Source: JASGIT01 sp047601665
GTDB lineage: Bacteria; Pseudomonadota; Gammaproteobacteria; Burkholderiales; Burkholderiaceae_C
DNA: 64,000 bases
Reading direction: 5' to 3'
NCBI GenBank assembly: GCA_047601665.1
Contig: JASGIT010000001.1
Location: 3,906,001-3,970,000, forward strand
The notes beneath the pieces are model-generated. The model was not told the origin of the DNA. It was given only the letters and a program-made list of their open reading frames with translations, and made no database searches. Positions 60,697 through 64,000 of this stretch are shown one piece after another (position 1 is the first letter of the stretch; each line of letters starts with the position of its first letter). Made by a program: the position numbers and the translations under genes.

Positions 60697-63009
60697 ATGA
60701 CATCAAAAACCACATACATCACCAGTCGTAAGCATCCGGTGAATTTCGTCGCCGCCGCAGCCGTTGCCGCGCTGGGCGTGTCGGTCCACGCGCAAACGGC
60801 GCCTCCTGCCTCCGCGACTCCCACCCTCAAGGAAGTCACGATCAGGGATACGCCCGACACGGCCTTCACCCCCACGCAGCAGCTGTCCTCGCCCAAGTTC
60901 ACCCAGCCGCTGGTGGACACGCCCCAGACCATCTCCGTCATCAAGGAAGAGGCGATGAAGCAGCAGGCCGCCACCACGCTGACCGAGGCGCTGCGCGCCG
61001 TGCCCGGCGCCGGCGCCTTCTACGCGGGCGAAAACGGCAGCACCAGCACGGGCGACGCGATCTACATGCGCGGCTTCGACACCTCCAGCAGCATCTTCGT
61101 GGACGGCGTGCGCGACGTTGGCACCTATTCGCGCGACATGTTCAACATCGACTCGGTCGAGGTCTTCAAAGGCCCCGCCAGCACCGACTTCGGGCGCACC
61201 GCGCCCACCGGCGCGATCAACCTCGTGACCAAGCAGCCCAGCCGCGTGGACAGTTTCGATGCCTCGCTGGGCGCGGGCAGCGGCAACTTCAAGCGCGCCA
61301 CCGTGGACTGGAACAAGTCCCTGACGGGCATGGAAGGCGCGGCCTTCCGCCTCAACGCCGTGGGGCAGGACGCGGGCGTCGCGGGCCGCGACGGCATCAA
61401 GAACGACCGTGGCGCGATCGCGCCCTCGTTCGCCTTCGGCCTGGGCACCGACACGCGCACCTTCGTGGACCTGCTGCACGTCAAGCAAAGCAACGTGCCC
61501 GACGGCGGCGTGCTCACCATGGGCCTGCCGGGCTATAGCTCGCCCGACCCGGCCAACCGCCCCTTCCTGGCCAACGCGGCGCGCGTGAACCCGAGCAATT
61601 TCTACGGCACCGCGTCCGACCACGACGACGTGACCGCCGACATGGCCACGCTGATCGTGGAGCACGACTTCGCGCCCGGCACCACGCTGCGCAACACCAC
61701 GCGCTGGGGCCAGATCCAGGAGAACTACCTGCTGTCGTCCTTCATGGCGGCGGGCAGCGGCACGAGCCAGATCCTCACGCCCAACCCGGCCGACCCGTCC
61801 ACCTGGACCATTCCGCGCAACATCAACACCAAGGACCAGGTCAACCGCATCCTGACCAACCAGACCAACCTGAAGACCCGCTTCTCCTCCGGCTCCATCC
61901 AGCACGACGTGAGCGCGGGCCTGGAACTGGCCCACGAGGAACAGAGCAACTACGGCCTGGCCACCACCGGCACCGTGCCGCGCGCCAACGTTTATTACCC
62001 GGACTCCAGCGTGTCGCTGCCCGCCTACACGCGCAACGGCGCGGACAGCAAGGGCTCGACCGACACCGTGGCGCTGTACGCCTTCGACGCGCTCAAGCTC
62101 AACGAGCAGTGGCAGGTGAACACGGGCCTGCGCTGGGACCACTACAAGACCAAGTACAACGCCATGGCCGTCTGCGCCGCCGGCTCCGCCACCCAGCCCT
62201 GCGGCGCGAGCCCCGTCGGCACGGTGCTGCCCACCACGTCCGACGGCCTGAGCGCATCGGGCAACCTGGTGAGCTGGAAGATCGGCGCGCTGTACAAGCC
62301 CGCGCCCAACGGCAGCGTGTACGTGAACTACGCGCTGGGCCAGCAGCCGCCGGGCGGCAGCAACTTCACGCTGTCCGCCGCGAACAACAACGCCAACAAC
62401 CCCAACATGGACCCGCAAAAGGCCAAGACGGCGGAAATCGGCACCAAGTGGGAGCTGCTGGACAAGCGTGTGCTGCTGACCGGCGCGCTGTACCGCACCC
62501 AGGTCACGAACGAGATCATCACCAACTCCGACGGCACCGTGACCCAGACCGGCAAGAAGGTCGTGCAGGGCGTGGAGCTGGGCGTGACGGGCCAGATCAC
62601 CCCCGCCTGGGGCGTGATGGCGGGCTACACCGTGCAGGACACCAAGGTGGACACCGGCCCCAGCGTGACGGCGGACGGCTCCAGCGCCCTGACCTACACG
62701 CCCAAGAACGCCTTCTCGCTGTGGACCAGCTACCAGTTCTCCAACGGCCTCACGCTGGGCGGCGGCGCGCGCTACTCGGGCGGCCTCAAGCGCGGCACCG
62801 ACGGCGCCGTGGGCACGCCCAACTACACCGAGGCCTACTGGGTCTTCGACGCCATGGCCAGCTACCGCGTGAACAAGAACGTGGACATCCAGCTCAACCT
62901 GTTCAACCTGTTCGACAAGGAGTACGTGGCGGCCATCAACAAGAGCGGCTACCGCTACTTCCCCGGCGTCCCGCGCTCGGTGCGCCTGACGGCCAACTTC
63001 CACTTCTGA
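60697..63009 (+). CDS. TonB-dependent siderophore receptor (Fiu-like)
   Basis: A 770-residue outer-membrane receptor. The signal peptide ends near VSVHAQ. The plug domain (about 60-190) has DTPQTISVIKEEAMKQQAATTLTEALRAVPG and VEVFKGPASTDFGRTAPTGAINLVTKQP. The 22-strand barrel ends with Phe (FPGVPRSVRLTANFHF). It is of the catecholate type related to Fiu/CirA. The Fur box upstream and the PiuC-type gene downstream make an iron role near certain; the siderophore itself cannot be read. Confidence 0.95.
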   Translation: MTSKTTYITSRKHPVNFVAAAAVAALGVSVHAQTAPPASATPTLKEVTIRDTPDTAFTPTQQLSSPKFTQPLVDTPQTISVIKEEAMKQQAATTLTEALRAVPGAGAFYAGENGSTSTGDAIYMRGFDTSSSIFVDGVRDVGTYSRDMFNIDSVEVFKGPASTDFGRTAPTGAINLVTKQPSRVDSFDASLGAGSGNFKRATVDWNKSLTGMEGAAFRLNAVGQDAGVAGRDGIKNDRGAIAPSFAFGLGTDTRTFVDLLHVKQSNVPDGGVLTMGLPGYSSPDPANRPFLANAARVNPSNFYGTASDHDDVTADMATLIVEHDFAPGTTLRNTTRWGQIQENYLLSSFMAAGSGTSQILTPNPADPSTWTIPRNINTKDQVNRILTNQTNLKTRFSSGSIQHDVSAGLELAHEEQSNYGLATTGTVPRANVYYPDSSVSLPAYTRNGADSKGSTDTVALYAFDALKLNEQWQVNTGLRWDHYKTKYNAMAVCAAGSATQPCGASPVGTVLPTTSDGLSASGNLVSWKIGALYKPAPNGSVYVNYALGQQPPGGSNFTLSAANNNANNPNMDPQKAKTAEIGTKWELLDKRVLLTGALYRTQVTNEIITNSDGTVTQTGKKVVQGVELGVTGQITPAWGVMAGYTVQDTKVDTGPSVTADGSSALTYTPKNAFSLWTSYQFSNGLTLGGGARYSGGLKRGTDGAVGTPNYTEAYWVFDAMASYRVNKNVDIQLNLFNLFDKEYVAAINKSGYRYFPGVPRSVRLTANFHF

Positions 63010-63025
63010 CCCGGCGACGGGACGA

Positions 63026-63053
63026 GGCCCTGCCAGGCGGCAGGGCCTTTTTT
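63026..63053 (+). terminator. rho-independent terminator after the siderophore receptor
   Basis: A perfect 9-bp stem GGCCCTGCC / GGCAGGGCC with loop AGGC is followed by TTTTTT. It lies 15 bp before the next start, so downstream expression may depend on partial read-through. Confidence 0.9.
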
Positions 63054-63068
63054 CTATCATTCCCCACC

Positions 63069-63749
63069 ATGCTGCTGCACATTCCCAACATCCTCACGCG
63101 CGAGCAGGTGGCCGCCATGCGCGCCGCCATCGACGCCGCCGACTGGGTGGACGGCCGCGCCACCGTGGGCCGCCAGGGCGCGCAGGTCAAGCGCAACCGG
63201 CAACTGCCCGAGGACGCGCCCGTGGCGCTGGAGCAGGGGCGAATCATCCAGCAGGCGCTGGCGAGCAGCGACCTGTTCTTCCGCGCCGCGCTGCCCGCGC
63301 GCACCATGCCGCCGCTGTTCAACCGCTACGCGGGCGGCGAGACCTACGGCCTGCACGTGGACGGCGCGGCCCGGCGCGTGCCCGGCTCGCCGCAGTGGCT
63401 GCGCACCGACGTGTCGAGCACCCTGTTCCTGTGCGACCCCGAGGACTACGACGGCGGCGAGCTGGAGGTGGTGGACACCTACGGCACGCACGAAGTCAAG
63501 CTGCCCGCGGGCGATCTGATCCTCTACCCCTCCACCAGCCTGCACCGCGTGCAGCCCGTCACGCGCGGCGAGCGCGTGTGCGCCTTCTTCTGGACGCAGA
63601 GCCTGGTGCGCGACGACGCCCGGCGCGCCCTGCTGTTCGAGATGGACCAGGCCCTGGAACGCCTGCGCGCCCAGTTGGGTGAAACCGCCGAGACCGTGGC
63701 CCTCACCGGCCACTACCACAACCTGCTGCGCATGTGGAGCGAGCCCTGA
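63069..63749 (+). CDS. piuC: Fe(II)/2-oxoglutarate PKHD-type hydroxylase (PiuC/YbiX)
   Basis: A 226-residue PKHD-type dioxygenase. The iron ligands are in YGLHVDGAARR (H-x-D) and TSLHRVQPVTRGER (distal His with the Arg that binds 2-oxoglutarate). MLLHIPNILTREQVAAMR and the tail TGHYHNLLRMWSEP are typical of YbiX/PiuC. These genes sit beside catecholate receptors (fiu-ybiX, piuA-piuC) in many proteobacteria and are iron-regulated. Their exact substrate is not established. Confidence 0.94.
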   Translation: MLLHIPNILTREQVAAMRAAIDAADWVDGRATVGRQGAQVKRNRQLPEDAPVALEQGRIIQQALASSDLFFRAALPARTMPPLFNRYAGGETYGLHVDGAARRVPGSPQWLRTDVSSTLFLCDPEDYDGGELEVVDTYGTHEVKLPAGDLILYPSTSLHRVQPVTRGERVCAFFWTQSLVRDDARRALLFEMDQALERLRAQLGETAETVALTGHYHNLLRMWSEP

Positions 63750-63799
63750 GAGCCTGTTCTGAAGGCGCACGCCCCTGTTTCCCGTAGGTAAATATCCCT

Positions 63800-63824
63800 G
63801 CAAATGAGACATATTCTTATTTGC
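63800..63824. promoter_or_regulatory. Fur-box-like palindrome upstream of the PepSY-type gene
   Basis: GCAAATGAGA-CATAT-TCTTATTTGC is a 25-bp dyad with one arm mismatch; its centre AATGAGACATATTCTTATT resembles a Fur box. A TACAAT hexamer at 63831-63836 could be a -10 element. The start codon is 49 bp downstream. Confidence 0.7.
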
Positions 63825-63873
63825 CGTTCTTACAATCCAGCCTTTCCCCTGCCCGCGCCGGCCCGCACGCCGC

Positions 63874-64000
63874 ATGAAACCCTCCGCTTCCGCCTCTCCC
63901 CAACGCGCCTGGTGGCTCAAGACCCTGCATGAATGGCACTGGGTCAGCTCCGCCCTGTGCCTGATCGGCATGGTGCTGTTCGCGGTCACGGGGTTCACGC
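63874..64000 (+). CDS. PepSY-associated membrane protein, 5' part only
   Basis: The first 42 codons of a gene cut by the window end. After a short polar start it reads WWLKTLHEWHWVSSALCLIGMVLFAVTGFT. The His-bearing helix-1 pattern LHEWHWVSSALCLIGM-LFAVTG is typical of PepSY-associated TM proteins found next to TonB siderophore receptors, some of which reduce ferric siderophores. The Fur-like box upstream supports an iron role. Confidence 0.75.
   Translation, partial: MKPSASASPQRAWWLKTLHEWHWVSSALCLIGMVLFAVTGFT

Noticed and set aside
60703..63060. A 785-codon minus-strand frame opposite the TonB receptor
   Set aside because: Same shadow pattern; the receptor on the plus strand has a signal peptide, plug and terminal Phe.

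Overview
The window is dense, GC-rich DNA with almost no spacer. Gene content and several gene families (Bug-type TTT-binding protein, short-chain bipartite ChrA, SWIB protein, TadA fused to a hydrolase-like domain, acyl-CoA catabolic islands) point to a betaproteobacterium of the Comamonadaceae (Acidovorax/Comamonas/Alicycliphilus-like). That placement is inferred from protein character only; no rRNA or tRNA gene is present. No prophage, IS transposase or CRISPR array is seen.

Layout. 96-7204: RRM protein, HDOD protein, Tex, DUF72 protein, a gamma-glutamyltransferase lipoprotein, and a universal stress protein behind an FNR-like box. 7291-27465: an acyl-CoA catabolic island with a thiolase-like protein, enoyl-CoA hydratase, two hot-dog dehydratase genes, two class III CoA-transferase family proteins (one an alpha-methylacyl-CoA racemase type), four acyl-CoA dehydrogenases, two acyl-CoA ligases, an HSL-type esterase, a 3-hydroxyacyl-CoA dehydrogenase-like SDR, an orphan Bug solute-binding protein, and a large MalT/LuxR-type ATPase regulator. 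27478-38783: FAH-family protein, DJ-1/PfpI protein, RHH protein, split chromate transporter, rlmB, ABC ATPase plus TesA-like esterase, a Cys/Met-metabolism PLP enzyme, BON lipoprotein, SulP transporter, GGDEF protein, MinD-like ATPase and trhO. 38821-43172: ABM-family protein, then a thiamine locus (thiD divergent from a TPP riboswitch that precedes thiO-thiS-thiG-thiE). 43169-48310: FimV-like protein, Crp/Fnr regulator, and an APH plus acyl-CoA dehydrogenase pair. 48383-52651: AraC regulator divergent from a hydrolase, an M28-like protein and an SDR. 52666-60448: LD-carboxypeptidase-like protein, tadA fusion, rlhA-like U32 protein, DEDD exonuclease, O-acetylhomoserine sulfhydrylase, SWIB protein and MFS exporter. 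60578-64000: an iron module (Fur-boxed TonB receptor, PiuC-type hydroxylase, then a Fur-boxed PepSY-type membrane protein cut by the window end).

The most notable signal is a 16-bp palindrome, TCGTCG-N4-CGACGA, found five times between 7291 and 24917. It lies in front of every transcription unit of the acyl-CoA island. The only transcription factor inside the island is the MalT/LuxR-type protein, so the island looks like a self-contained regulon for activation and beta-oxidation of an alpha-methyl-branched acyl compound. The substrate is unknown.

The second signal is a dispersed palindromic repeat (core CCAGCGCTT-N7-AAGCGCTGG) with eight copies. One lies in frame inside tex, others supply the C-termini of an ABC ATPase and of TrhO, one abuts the tadA start codon, and one has become a strong terminator. 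A separate 163-bp near-perfect hairpin element sits between an acyl-CoA dehydrogenase gene and the LuxR gene.
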